Below, one piece after another: positions 17,611-26,123 of a stretch of 64,000 nt of DNA. Location: positions 1 through 64,000 of the forward strand of contig NZ_JAEUWU010000004.1 of NCBI RefSeq assembly GCF_019754945.1, read 5' to 3'. The position numbers and the translations under genes were made by a program. Source of the stretch: Corynebacterium pseudokroppenstedtii (lineage in GTDB: Bacteria; Actinomycetota; Actinomycetes; Mycobacteriales; Mycobacteriaceae). Under the pieces are notes generated by a model, which was given only the letters and a program-made list of their open reading frames with translations, had not been told where the DNA came from and made no database searches. The stretch's first letter is position 1. Each line of letters starts with the position of its first letter.

Positions 17611-18288
17611 TCATGCGTCAACGTCGATAGCCTTATAGCCGACGTTACGCACAGTGGCGATCATTCCCTCGTACTCAGTGCCTAACTTGGCGCGGAGCCG
17701 CCGAACGTGCACGTCGACAGTCCGGGTGCCGCCGAAAAAGTCGTACCCCCACACTTCTTGCAACAGCTGCTTTCGCGTGAACACGCGGCCGGAGTGCTGG
17801 ACCAGGAAGCGGAGCAATTCGAACTCTTTATACGTCAGATCCAGCGGGGTGCCGTGAATCCGCGCAGTGTATGTGGCGTCATCAACGACAAGTTCGCCGA
17901 CGGTAACGACATTCGAATCGTCGATCTCGTTGACGGGGACTGGCCGACGGGTGAGCAGGAGCCGGAAGCGCGCGTCGATTTCGACCGGCGTGGCGCTGGC
18001 CAGGAGGAATTCGTCGACGGCCCAGGAGGAATCTAGGGCGATCAGGCTGGTTTCCGCGATGGCGACGGCCACGGGCATATCGGGGTGAGCAGCGGCAACG
18101 GTGCGGCAGAGCTCGCGTGCGCCGAGGAGGTCGGAGCCTGTGACGTCGATAACTGCGAGTTCGACGTCGTCGAGTTGTCGTGAGGACGTAGCGTCGGGGG
18201 GAAGAATGACGGTCTCGTGTGGCAACAGGGCCAAAGGCGGGAGCACGTCGGCCACGCTTGTGGCATTGGTGAGTAACGCTATCCTCAC
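17611..18288 (-). CDS. GlnR-type orphan OmpR-family transcriptional regulator
   Basis: A 225-residue regulator. The N-terminal half is a degenerate receiver: it lacks the usual acidic pair after strand 1 (IALLTNAT) but keeps an aspartate at the phosphorylation position (AVIDVT, Asp48). The C-terminal winged helix (about 128-222) has LTYKEFELLRFLVQHSGRVF, LLQEVWGYDFFGGTRTVDVH and GTVRNVGYKA. This matches actinomycete GlnR, which controls nitrogen genes and works without phosphorylation. No kinase gene is adjacent. AAAGGA lies 7 nt before the GTG start. C. glutamicum relies on AmtR for nitrogen control, so its role here is uncertain. Confidence 0.85.
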   Translation of the reverse strand: MRIALLTNATSVADVLPPLALLPHETVILPPDATSSRQLDDVELAVIDVTGSDLLGARELCRTVAAAHPDMPVAVAIAETSLIALDSSWAVDEFLLASATPVEIDARFRLLLTRRPVPVNEIDDSNVVTVGELVVDDATYTARIHGTPLDLTYKEFELLRFLVQHSGRVFTRKQLLQEVWGYDFFGGTRTVDVHVRRLRAKLGTEYEGMIATVRNVGYKAIDVDA

Positions 18289-18395
18289 GGTGTAATCCTT
18301 TTTCGTTGACTAGCTCAACAGCTCAATACTGGGTCACTTTAGCCCAGTTCGCCCCATTGACCGAACCGGATAGTCTATTTGCGCTTGTAGGTTCG

Positions 18396-19322
18396 ATGAA
18401 TAGCCCGGAAACCGGTAAAACTGTAGGGGTGACTCATCAGCCTTCCTCGCCCGCCGGTTCCGTACCCGTTGTGGCGCGGTCTCGTCGCCGTCGGACGGTG
18501 CGCAAAGTCGGCATCATCGTCGCTATCGTCCTGATGGTTCTTGCTGTGTGCGCATGGGTGGGGGATTCATTGGTGGCAGCTCGAACGGAGTCGCGTATCT
18601 CGGGTGAACTGCAGCACTACTCTAATTTGCCCGTTCAACCTGATGTGACAGCCGGCGGTTTTCCTTTCTTGTATGAAGCCGAGCGCGGGAAGTTATCATC
18701 GCTCACCGTCGATGCTCAGGATCTCGACGTTCCGGGTTTTGGTTTGGTGACTGTCCATTCCTCGGCAACGAATATTGAGGCGTCGACACACGACATTCTC
18801 CACGGACGAATTGAGGATGCCCCCGTAGAAACAGTATCGACGACGCTCTCACTGGACGGATTAGCCTTGGGCGAGCGGCTCGGGATTACCGACCTGACTA
18901 TCCGACGCTTAGCAAATACAGCGCCGAATGGTGGTCAGGAATCGGATTCGGTGTTTAGTGGTTCTATTGGTGGTTTAGATAAGCCAGCCACAGTTGCAGT
19001 CCGATTGAGAATTAAAGGCGACGTTATTTCGATGGATGCTTACGAGGTTCTCGACGGGCCGGCGAGCAGGGATAAGGACGCCCCGGTTGTGAAGGGGCGA
19101 GAGATCCCGGAAGACATTCGGGATGAAATAAAGAAAGCCTTTTCCCTCCAATTAGAAGGAAAATATCTTCCACTACGGGCACGTCCTGACTTTATTTATT
19201 GCGAAGGCGGATCTATTTTCCTGCAGGCTAGCCAACAAAATGTGACGATTAATTTGTCGGATCTGGCCCCCATGGCGCGAGAGGAACCCGAGGAAGCGAA
19301 ATACGAAAACGACAAAGAGTAA
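18396..19322 (+). CDS. LmeA-like DUF2993 membrane-anchored protein
   Basis: About 308 residues from the ATG at 18396; the upstream frame from 18306 is unlikely to be translated. A basic N-terminus precedes one membrane helix (about 37-58), then an extracytoplasmic DUF2993 domain with a TAGGFPFLYEAERGKLSSLTV-like start, typical of this lipid-binding family. In mycobacteria LmeA (Rv0817c) binds phosphatidylinositides and supports mannan elongation in lipomannan and lipoarabinomannan. It sits divergently from glnR exactly as Rv0817c does from Rv0818. The function is transferred from that family; the start is uncertain because no ribosome site is obvious. Confidence 0.78.
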   Translation: MNSPETGKTVGVTHQPSSPAGSVPVVARSRRRRTVRKVGIIVAIVLMVLAVCAWVGDSLVAARTESRISGELQHYSNLPVQPDVTAGGFPFLYEAERGKLSSLTVDAQDLDVPGFGLVTVHSSATNIEASTHDILHGRIEDAPVETVSTTLSLDGLALGERLGITDLTIRRLANTAPNGGQESDSVFSGSIGGLDKPATVAVRLRIKGDVISMDAYEVLDGPASRDKDAPVVKGREIPEDIRDEIKKAFSLQLEGKYLPLRARPDFIYCEGGSIFLQASQQNVTINLSDLAPMAREEPEEAKYENDKE

Positions 19323-19391
19323 GAGGCAAGGAGTAAGGGATAGTGAGGACGGGAGCGTGATGAGTCCTACCCCTCCGGTACGCTGGGCACC

Positions 19392-20126
19392 ATGGCTGAA
19401 AACGACAAAGATAGTGCACAGAAATTCGGCGTTCCCGGAACTGGTTCCGCGGGACAGGCAGATCACTCCCCCAGCGACGGTTCCGTTGGTGAGGACGTAC
19501 CACAGGGTCACAAGCTTGACGGCAATGAGGCCGTGAATCGCGCTGCGGAGCAGGCTAAAACGACGGCCAGCCGTAACATTCCTGTTTTTGGTGATCTTCC
19601 TATCCCGGATGACACGGCGAATTTACGCCAGGGACCGTCTCTTCACGATGGCCTTCTGGCGCTCCTTCCCCTGGTTGGGGTCTGGCGGGGCGAAGGGCAA
19701 GCCCGGGATCTATCGACGGGCGAAGAATATCCCTTTGGTCAGCAAATTACGTTTGCTCATGACGGCCAGAACTATCTGTCCTATGAGTCCCGTACGTGGA
19801 GGATAAATAAAGAAGGCGAGGCCTCCGGTCCCGATGAGCGCGAATCGGGTTTCTGGCGTATTAACGATAAAGATGAGATCGAATTCGTGTGCGCACACGC
19901 CAGCGGTGTCGTCGAAATTTTCTATGGCCAGCCGACGACTGAGCGCCAATGGGATGTGCAGTCCGCGTCGACGATGGTGACGGCGTCTGGCCCCTCCACA
20001 CTGGGCCCCGGTAAGCGCCTCTACGGGCTTATGCCGAATAACCACTTGGGTTGGGTTGACGAGCGCGCCGTCGATAATGAAATGGTTCCCCGCATGTCGG
20101 CGGAACTCACTCGCCACGCGGGGTAG
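19392..20126 (+). CDS. Nitrobindin-like FABP-fold heme protein (DUF1794)
   Basis: A 244-residue cytosolic protein. The first 80 residues are polar and probably disordered. The rest is the nitrobindin beta-barrel with LVGVWRGEGQARD (the GxWxGxG motif that starts the family), FAHDGQNYLSYESRTWRI, ERESGFWRI and the closing segment RLYGLMPNNHLGWVDE. Relatives bind heme in a solvent-exposed pocket and react with NO or peroxynitrite. The closest neighbourhood parallel is M. tuberculosis Rv0813c. A TACGCT (19379-19384) 7 nt before the ATG suggests leaderless transcription. Confidence 0.82.
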   Translation: MAENDKDSAQKFGVPGTGSAGQADHSPSDGSVGEDVPQGHKLDGNEAVNRAAEQAKTTASRNIPVFGDLPIPDDTANLRQGPSLHDGLLALLPLVGVWRGEGQARDLSTGEEYPFGQQITFAHDGQNYLSYESRTWRINKEGEASGPDERESGFWRINDKDEIEFVCAHASGVVEIFYGQPTTERQWDVQSASTMVTASGPSTLGPGKRLYGLMPNNHLGWVDERAVDNEMVPRMSAELTRHAG

Positions 20127-20163
20127 GTCAGTTCAGACGTGGATATCCCGCACCTAGCGCCTC

Positions 20164-21099
20164 TTAGCCAAGGCTCGGAGCGGACGTGAGGGGCGGGATG
20201 ATCTCTCCGAGAGTCGGCAGACCTTCAGGCGAATTGGGCGCCATGCAGGGCATTGTCGGATTGTCGTCTTTCAGGAGGTTGGACACCAACGCCTGCATGG
20301 ACGGAAGTTTGGTCAGCCCACCGTGTCCGACAATGTCATTGGGGCACAGATCTTGGGTGACGATGTTGGTGTAGTCACCCGGGCCGCCTATCAGGTTGAT
20401 GTCATACGGTGCGGCGTTGATTTCCTGTTTCGTCGTGATGGCGTAGTACTTGATGCCCGGCAGTGCCTCCGACGGAGTGTTGAGCGCGCGAATACTCTCA
20501 CCCTCCGAGGACATTTCTAAGCAGGTGTCACTGGGGCTCTTGAGCAGCTCTTTCGGAACATAAAGCCGCGCATTCGGTGGCGGGCACTGGCCTTTGCGCA
20601 GGGCATCGGCGTGGTGGGGCGATCCCTTGATCATTCCGGAAAGTATCACGGCTTTTCGGACGAAATCGGCTCCGCCGAAATCCTTAAGCCAATACCGAGT
20701 CACGAGTCCACCCTGGGACCACGTCACGACGTCGAACTTATCGTGCCCGGTTTCTTCTTTCAGCTTGTCGACGTAGTTGGCCAGGCGCGCCGAGTTGCCT
20801 TTGACGGTGACATAGGGGCTGGTGGTCGGGTCGTCTGGCTCCCATGTCATGAAGACGTTAACGTCTAATCCGTGCTTGCGCAGGCTATCTGCATACGATT
20901 CCGCGGACTCCCGTGATTCATTGGAGGCGGAAACGTAGATGACTGGGAGCGGGCCGTCGGTGGACGATGATTCGCCGGCCGCTGAAGGTTGAGCGTCACC
21001 AGCGTGGGCGGGGAGGGACGACAGCAATAGCGTGATCGCGGCGGTGAGGATGACGCACATGGAAAACGCTGTGCGGCGGGGAGCGGTCATGGGGATCAT
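20164..21099 (-). CDS. Secreted lipase/esterase (lipase class 2, alpha/beta hydrolase)
   Basis: A 311-residue exported hydrolase with a signal peptide (hydrophobic 12-32, cut after AHA at about 33). The nucleophile elbow is VVTWSQGGLVTRYW (Ser128), in which the first glycine of G-x-S-x-G is replaced by Thr. The catalytic histidine is probably His259 in DIVGHGGL. The pattern of cysteines (172, 193, 252) suggests disulfides. It resembles the EstA/LipB-like secreted lipases common in lipid-using corynebacteria. It converges with the nitrobindin gene. Substrate preference cannot be read from the sequence. Confidence 0.82.
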   Translation of the reverse strand: MIPMTAPRRTAFSMCVILTAAITLLLSSLPAHAGDAQPSAAGESSSTDGPLPVIYVSASNESRESAESYADSLRKHGLDVNVFMTWEPDDPTTSPYVTVKGNSARLANYVDKLKEETGHDKFDVVTWSQGGLVTRYWLKDFGGADFVRKAVILSGMIKGSPHHADALRKGQCPPPNARLYVPKELLKSPSDTCLEMSSEGESIRALNTPSEALPGIKYYAITTKQEINAAPYDINLIGGPGDYTNIVTQDLCPNDIVGHGGLTKLPSMQALVSNLLKDDNPTMPCMAPNSPEGLPTLGEIIPPLTSAPSLG

Positions 21100-21172
21100 G
21101 AGGCTAACCTACATCACTCGGCCGCGCGTAGCTACAGTGTCGGTAACTTAATTCTGCCTAGCCGCTTTTTAG

Positions 21173-22069
21173 TTAGCCATTAAATTTCTCCAACAGGGCG
21201 AGCACCGATTCTTTCCCTAACGCGTTCGCAGCTAAGGGACTATCCCCTGTCAGAAGATTCCGATCCCGCGTGGTTGCTCCAGACATGTCCTCATTGGAAA
21301 TGGTGATGCCCGCTTCCTGGAGCTTCCCCCCCAGCTTCCACGGCATCTCGCCCGGTAAATAACCGATCTCAATATTGGCGCCGAAGTCGAGGGCATCCGG
21401 GAAAGCCACGACACTGTATCCTGCGAAAGGATTCTCGTCGGCCCCGATACCCGCCGCGAGGAGAGCTGCTGGCCCGTGGCACAGCGTGATAATGAGCCGA
21501 TCATTGTTCAGAAAGTAGCGCAGTGCTTCTCCGACTGAACTATCCGACGGCACGCCATTCATGGCGCCGTGACCACCCGGGATGAAAACTGCAGCGTAAT
21601 CATCGAGCCCTTTCGCAACGACGTCGCTGAGATTCTTGGGCTGCTTAAAAGCGCTTTTCGTTGCATTCCACGCGTCGTTGACGGCGTCGTCCTCCGACGG
21701 GAACGCCCACCATTCGAACTTCGCCGGGCTGCCCGAGATAGTCGCGACATCAACCCCGAAACCTGCTTTGTGCATGTGATAGAGAGGAAGAAGTGTTTCC
21801 ACAGGGTGGTTGCCGGTAGAGAAGAACGTGCCATTTTGCATCGGCATGTAGCGCTCTTCGGTTGCAATAACGAGGACTTTCCACCGGCCACCGGTGTAGG
21901 TGTCTTCGGTGGCGAGCCCGGAGAAGTCGGTGGTATCGGCGGTGTATTGCTCGAGGGAGTATGCCGAGGGGAAGAAGGCGTTATCCTCCGCCGGATCAGG
22001 GGTCGGCTTGCGGTTATCGTCAGTCTTTGTTGCGTACTGTTGGACAAATCCCTTTGTTTTAGTAGCCAT
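21173..22069 (-). CDS. hchA: HchA/Hsp31-type glyoxalase III / deglycase (DJ-1 superfamily)
   Basis: A 298-residue cytosolic protein of the DJ-1/PfpI fold. It has the nucleophile elbow ITLCHGPAALL (Cys197-His198), the conserved glutamate in NHPVETLLPLYHM (Glu91) and YAAVFIPGGHGAM. The N-terminal roughly 60-residue linker domain distinguishes HchA from smaller PfpI proteins. Known members convert methylglyoxal to lactate without glutathione and act as holding chaperones. AGAAAGG precedes the ATG. It reads in the same direction as yceI, 145 nt downstream, and could be part of one stress-responsive unit. Confidence 0.9.
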   Translation of the reverse strand: MATKTKGFVQQYATKTDDNRKPTPDPAEDNAFFPSAYSLEQYTADTTDFSGLATEDTYTGGRWKVLVIATEERYMPMQNGTFFSTGNHPVETLLPLYHMHKAGFGVDVATISGSPAKFEWWAFPSEDDAVNDAWNATKSAFKQPKNLSDVVAKGLDDYAAVFIPGGHGAMNGVPSDSSVGEALRYFLNNDRLIITLCHGPAALLAAGIGADENPFAGYSVVAFPDALDFGANIEIGYLPGEMPWKLGGKLQEAGITISNEDMSGATTRDRNLLTGDSPLAANALGKESVLALLEKFNG

Positions 22070-22214
22070 ATCGCCTTTCTACAAGGAATGGCGAGATGGC
22101 ACCACCGGTACCAGTCGGCCACAGGCTAACAACACCGGCAAAATATCCCCGACGGGTACTCCACCGGCGATGATTAGTTAAGCGCCTTCGCTAACTATTG
22201 TTTCCTGGTTACGC

Positions 22215-22757
22215 TTACTTCTTTATGGCGCTGATTTCTAATTCCAGCGCAACGGCGTCGGAAATTAAAACTCCGCCAGTTTCCAGGGCCGCGTTCCAGG
22301 ACAATCCGAAGTCTTTTCGGGAAATGGTGATGCCGCCTTCGAAGCCAACGCGCACGTTGCCGAATGGATCTTTGGCCTCACCACCGAATTCAAATGGAAT
22401 CGTCACAGATCGGGTAGTTCCTGAAATAGTAAGGTCACCAGTGAGCTCCAGCGTGTCCCCTTTAATCTCTGCCGAGGTGGAGGTGAACGTTAATGTTGGG
22501 TTGCTTTCCACATCCAGAAAATCACCTGATTTGACGTGCTTATCGCGGTCCTCATTACCCGTGGTAAATGAATCAGCTTGTGCCGTCACATTCACCTTGA
22601 TTGACGACGGATCGGATGCATCGCCAGAGGCTTCCCCGGTGAAGTCCGAGAACGATCCGCGAACTTTCGTCACCATGGCGTGGCGAACGACGAATCCTAA
22701 ACGCGAGTGCGATGCATCAATGTCGTAGGTTCCGTTAATGGTGGACAGGTCGGACAT
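22215..22757 (-). CDS. YceI-like lipocalin-fold polyisoprenoid-binding protein
   Basis: A 180-residue protein from the ATG at 22757, which has AAAGGAG ideally spaced before it; the upstream frame to 22796 is discarded. It shows GTYDIDASHSRLGFVVRHAM at the start, then FSDFTGEASGD, ESNPTLTFTST and GDLTISGTTRSVTIPFEF, the repeated strands of the YceI beta-barrel that holds a prenyl chain or amide. There is no signal peptide, so this version is cytosolic. The promoter has a consensus -35 covered by an inverted repeat, pointing to repression by a small-molecule-sensing regulator. Confidence 0.9.
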   Translation of the reverse strand: MSDLSTINGTYDIDASHSRLGFVVRHAMVTKVRGSFSDFTGEASGDASDPSSIKVNVTAQADSFTTGNEDRDKHVKSGDFLDVESNPTLTFTSTSAEIKGDTLELTGDLTISGTTRSVTIPFEFGGEAKDPFGNVRVGFEGGITISRKDFGLSWNAALETGGVLISDAVALELEISAIKK

Positions 22758-22820
22758 TATTTTCTCCTTTTTAAGTGCTTGACACGTTGTGCCCATGCCA
22801 CTTTATGTGACACATCCACC

Positions 22821-22854
22821 ATATTGCTCATATTTTGGTGACTTGTCAACCAAA
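22821..22854 (-). promoter_or_regulatory. yceI promoter with overlapping inverted-repeat operator
   Basis: On the minus strand TTGACA (plus 22844-22849) and CAATAT (plus 22821-22826) lie 17 nt apart. The -35 is inside TTTGGTGAC-TT-GTCAACCAAA (22834-22854), an inverted repeat perfect but for one extra base. Such an operator over the -35 is typical of repression by MarR/DUF24-class dimers. Confidence 0.6.
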
Positions 22855-23026
22855 TGGCGGAAAATATCTCGCAGGTGACTCATCAATGTGTGCCGAACCG
22901 CTAAACGGCTACTGGCACGTAGTCGGCAGCTGGATCCACTTTCATGAAGCATTTATGGGTGTAACGTGCCACGATCCAGAGCCACCGGTGCATGGATTTT
23001 TGGATTGCATTCCTAGACTAAGGGTC

Positions 23027-25969
23027 ATGACGACGACACATATGGATCCGACCTCAACCCCTGTCACGGAGGCGGAATCCCCCATCACTCATCCCCACGC
23101 CGATGAGGACCCACAATTCCGACGTTTTCTAAACACCCTTCAGTCGGACGGCAAGGAACATATTGACTATGCGAACGACGGGCTGTCCCGCATCGCGCAA
23201 GCGCACGATGCCTCGCACTACCTGCTCGTTCCGAAGGGAATCATGCGCCCCGACAGTGCCGGCCAGGTCGCCCGCATCATGGCGGCCGCCGACCGGTGCA
23301 ACTTGCAGGTCAGCTTCCGAGCTGGAGGGACCAGCCTGTCCGGGCAGGCGACGACTGACGCGGTGATGGTCGATACCCGACGGCGGTTCCAAGACATCGA
23401 GGTTCTGGATAATGGCCACAAGGTACGCGTTCAGCCGGGCGCGACGGTCCAAATGGTTAACGCCTATTTGTCGCTATACAAACGGAAGCTAGGGCCCGAT
23501 CCTGCGTCGTCAAGTGCGTGCACGATTGGTGGCGTGGTGGCGAATAATTCGTCAGGGATGCATTGCGGTACGCAATTCAATACCTATCAGACGCTGGATT
23601 CCTTGGTATTTATTCTTCCTAGTGGAACTGTCATTAACTCAGCTGACCACGATGCTGAGCAACAGTTCCGCACGCAGGAGCCGGATCTGTTTGATGCTCT
23701 CGTTCAGATGCGTCGGCAGATTACGTCGAGTCCTGAGTTAGTGCGGAAAATCAAGCACCAGTACTCGATGAAGAACACCATGGGGTACGGCTTAAATTCT
23801 TTTTTGGATTATGAGTCTCCGCTCGATATTTTCACACACCTTTTAATCGGTTCAGAAGGCACTCTGGCATATATTGCCGAAGCTACGTTTAATACCTTGG
23901 AAGTAAAACCACGAGTTTCTACTGGGCTCTTGGTTTTCTCTAATCTGATCGACGCATCGTCGGCAGTTCCTCAGTTGGTCGCGGATGGATTTCAGACTGC
24001 TGAGCTGTTGGACGCGACGAGCCTCAAGGTGGCACAGCGGACGGGGTCGGTAGCGCGGTCAATTCGCGAAATTGACGTGAAGGATCACGCTGCGCTGCTG
24101 GTGGAGTTCACCGGGGACAGCGACGACGAACTGCACGACCGGTATTCAGCTGCGCTCCCCCATCTTGAAGCCATGCCCTTGGCGGTGCCACATGAGATGA
24201 CGTCGGATAAAAAAGAACGAAATCTCTTGTGGGCAACGCGAAATAATTTGTATGCGGCCGTGGCGGGAGCCCGACCAAGCGGGACGAATGCGCTGCTGGA
24301 AGATGTTGTCGTTCCAGTCCAGGATTTGGGGCGGGCATGCGATGATCTCACGCATCTTTTCCAGAATCACGATTATCCTGGTTCCGTTATTTTTGGTCAC
24401 GCAAAAGATGGCAATGTTCACTTCCTTTTAAATGAACAATTCCGTGATATAAAGAAACTTCAGCGATATCAGCGTTTTACCGAGGATATGGTTGATGTCA
24501 TTCTGGGGTATAACGGTTCGCTCAAGGCGGAGCACGGAACGGGGCGCATTATGGCTCCGTTTATTGAGCGCCAATTTGGTTCGGAGTTGTACCAGATTAT
24601 GCGTCGGATTAAGGACGCGGCTGATCCGAAGCGAATGCTCAATCCCGGGGTTATTATTACCGACGATCCGCATGAATATGTTGAGCATCTGAAGGTGGCG
24701 GACCAGATCGAGAAGGTGGCGGATCGGTGCGTCGAGTGCGGGTATTGCGAGCCGGTGTGCCCATCGCGAAATCTGACATTGACGCCACGCCAGCGGATTG
24801 TTGTTCGCCGTGAGATCGCTGCGGCGAAGAACCGCGGAGATACGAAGCTGGCCACAGAGTTGCAGGAGCGGTGGCAGTATGACGGGCAGGATACGTGCGC
24901 GGTGGACGGTATGTGCCTCACGCGGTGCCCCGTGGGGATCAACACGGGCGATTTGATCCGTCAGTTGCGTGCGGAAAGTGCTGGCAGTGTTGCACAGAAA
25001 GGCTGGAAGGCGGCCGCACACGGGTGGAACCTGGGCGCTAAGGCTGGTTCGCTGGCGATGACTGCCGCGCATGCTGTCCCGTCGTCCTTGCCGACGGCTG
25101 CCACGCGGGTTGCGAGGAAAGTGGTCGGCGATGACACGATGCCTCTGTATAAGAGTGCGCTGCCCCAAGGTGGCCCCTTGCGCCATGATGTCTCCACCGA
25201 CCATGCGGATTTTGTTTTCTTCCCCGCCTGCGTCAACGAAATGTTCGGCGGCGTTGATGGCGACGGAAAGCGAGCAATGAACGCGACAAAGGCTTTCGAG
25301 GCCGTCGCGCGGCGTGCGGGGCTCACGTGGCGCACCCCGAAAGGTATTGGTGGCATGTGCTGCGGTACGCCGTGGAAGTCCAAGGGCATGCTGGAGGGCT
25401 ACGAGGTCATGCGCAAACGCGTGCTCTCCGGGTTGTGGCAGGCGTCGGAGGAAGGCCGACTGCCGATCGTGTGCGATGCTGCCTCGTGCACAGAGGGCAT
25501 TCAGGTCATGCGGGACACTGTTAAGAAGGCCGCGGCCTGCGACCCTAAGTGGGAAAACGTGCAGGTGATGGATGCCGTCGAGTTCTGTGTGCGCTATCTG
25601 CTGCCCCACGTGGAAGCGAAGCGCCAACTGGATTCTCTGGTCCTCCACCCGACGTGCTCTCTGACTCATTTAGGTCTTATCGACGAGATGTGCGCGATCG
25701 CGCGCGTTGTCGCCCGGGATGTGACGGTGCCGAAGCATTGGGGTTGCTGCGCGTACGCGGGTGACCGTGGCATGCTTCACCCTGAGCTGACAAAGAGTGC
25801 CACGAGGGCGGAAGCACACGAGGTCAATGAGCGGCCATACTCTGCTTACGCATCGATCAACCGGACGTGCGAGCAAGGAATGACCGAGGCAACCGGCCAG
25901 AATTACCAGAACCTGTTCCAGCTTCTGGAATGGGCGACGCGACAAGAAAAAGCGGAGGCCACGGCTTAG
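23027..25969 (+). CDS. FAD-binding/Fe-S oxidoreductase (GlcD-GlcF fusion, YdiJ/D-2-hydroxyacid dehydrogenase type)
   Basis: A 980-residue fused flavin and iron-sulfur dehydrogenase. The ATG at 23027 directly follows TAGACT (23014-23019, 7 nt), so the 64-residue upstream extension is unlikely. Domains: FAD_binding_4 (about 50-240; FRAGGTSLSGQATTD, ACTIGGVVANNSSGMHCG), FAD-oxidase C domain (about 280-560; EHGTGRIMAPFIE), two 4Fe-4S motifs (CVECGYCEPVCPS and CAVDGMCLTRCPVG), and two CCG domains (FFPACVNEMFGG, MCCGTPWKSKG; HPTCSLTHLG, WGCCAYAGDRG). Electrons would flow from a 2-hydroxyacid (D-lactate, glycolate or D-2-hydroxyglutarate in relatives) through FAD and Fe-S to the quinone pool. The substrate is not determinable here. 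Stands alone. Confidence 0.88.
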   Translation: MTTTHMDPTSTPVTEAESPITHPHADEDPQFRRFLNTLQSDGKEHIDYANDGLSRIAQAHDASHYLLVPKGIMRPDSAGQVARIMAAADRCNLQVSFRAGGTSLSGQATTDAVMVDTRRRFQDIEVLDNGHKVRVQPGATVQMVNAYLSLYKRKLGPDPASSSACTIGGVVANNSSGMHCGTQFNTYQTLDSLVFILPSGTVINSADHDAEQQFRTQEPDLFDALVQMRRQITSSPELVRKIKHQYSMKNTMGYGLNSFLDYESPLDIFTHLLIGSEGTLAYIAEATFNTLEVKPRVSTGLLVFSNLIDASSAVPQLVADGFQTAELLDATSLKVAQRTGSVARSIREIDVKDHAALLVEFTGDSDDELHDRYSAALPHLEAMPLAVPHEMTSDKKERNLLWATRNNLYAAVAGARPSGTNALLEDVVVPVQDLGRACDDLTHLFQNHDYPGSVIFGHAKDGNVHFLLNEQFRDIKKLQRYQRFTEDMVDVILGYNGSLKAEHGTGRIMAPFIERQFGSELYQIMRRIKDAADPKRMLNPGVIITDDPHEYVEHLKVADQIEKVADRCVECGYCEPVCPSRNLTLTPRQRIVVRREIAAAKNRGDTKLATELQERWQYDGQDTCAVDGMCLTRCPVGINTGDLIRQLRAESAGSVAQKGWKAAAHGWNLGAKAGSLAMTAAHAVPSSLPTAATRVARKVVGDDTMPLYKSALPQGGPLRHDVSTDHADFVFFPACVNEMFGGVDGDGKRAMNATKAFEAVARRAGLTWRTPKGIGGMCCGTPWKSKGMLEGYEVMRKRVLSGLWQASEEGRLPIVCDAASCTEGIQVMRDTVKKAAACDPKWENVQVMDAVEFCVRYLLPHVEAKRQLDSLVLHPTCSLTHLGLIDEMCAIARVVARDVTVPKHWGCCAYAGDRGMLHPELTKSATRAEAHEVNERPYSAYASINRTCEQGMTEATGQNYQNLFQLLEWATRQEKAEATA

Positions 25970-26123
25970 GTGCGGTTGGCCTAGACGTAGCTCATCGGCG
26001 TGACTCCCAGGTCTTCTAAAACCCGATATGGGCCCTTAAGCAGCGAAAATGCAGCCCTTGCGACGGAGTCACACCGATCACACCTACTGGTTTTCAGTGT
26101 CAATTCTGCGTTAGTGTATAGGT

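Noticed and set aside
22174..22194. Hairpin AGTTA…TAACT between yceI and hchA as terminator
   Set aside because: Stem has mismatches and no T tract follows in the yceI direction, so termination is not supported; read-through into hchA is possible.
24428..25669. 413-codon frame antisense to the FAD/Fe-S oxidoreductase
   Set aside because: The opposite strand has clear Fe-S and CCG motifs; this frame has none and is Arg/His/Pro-rich.
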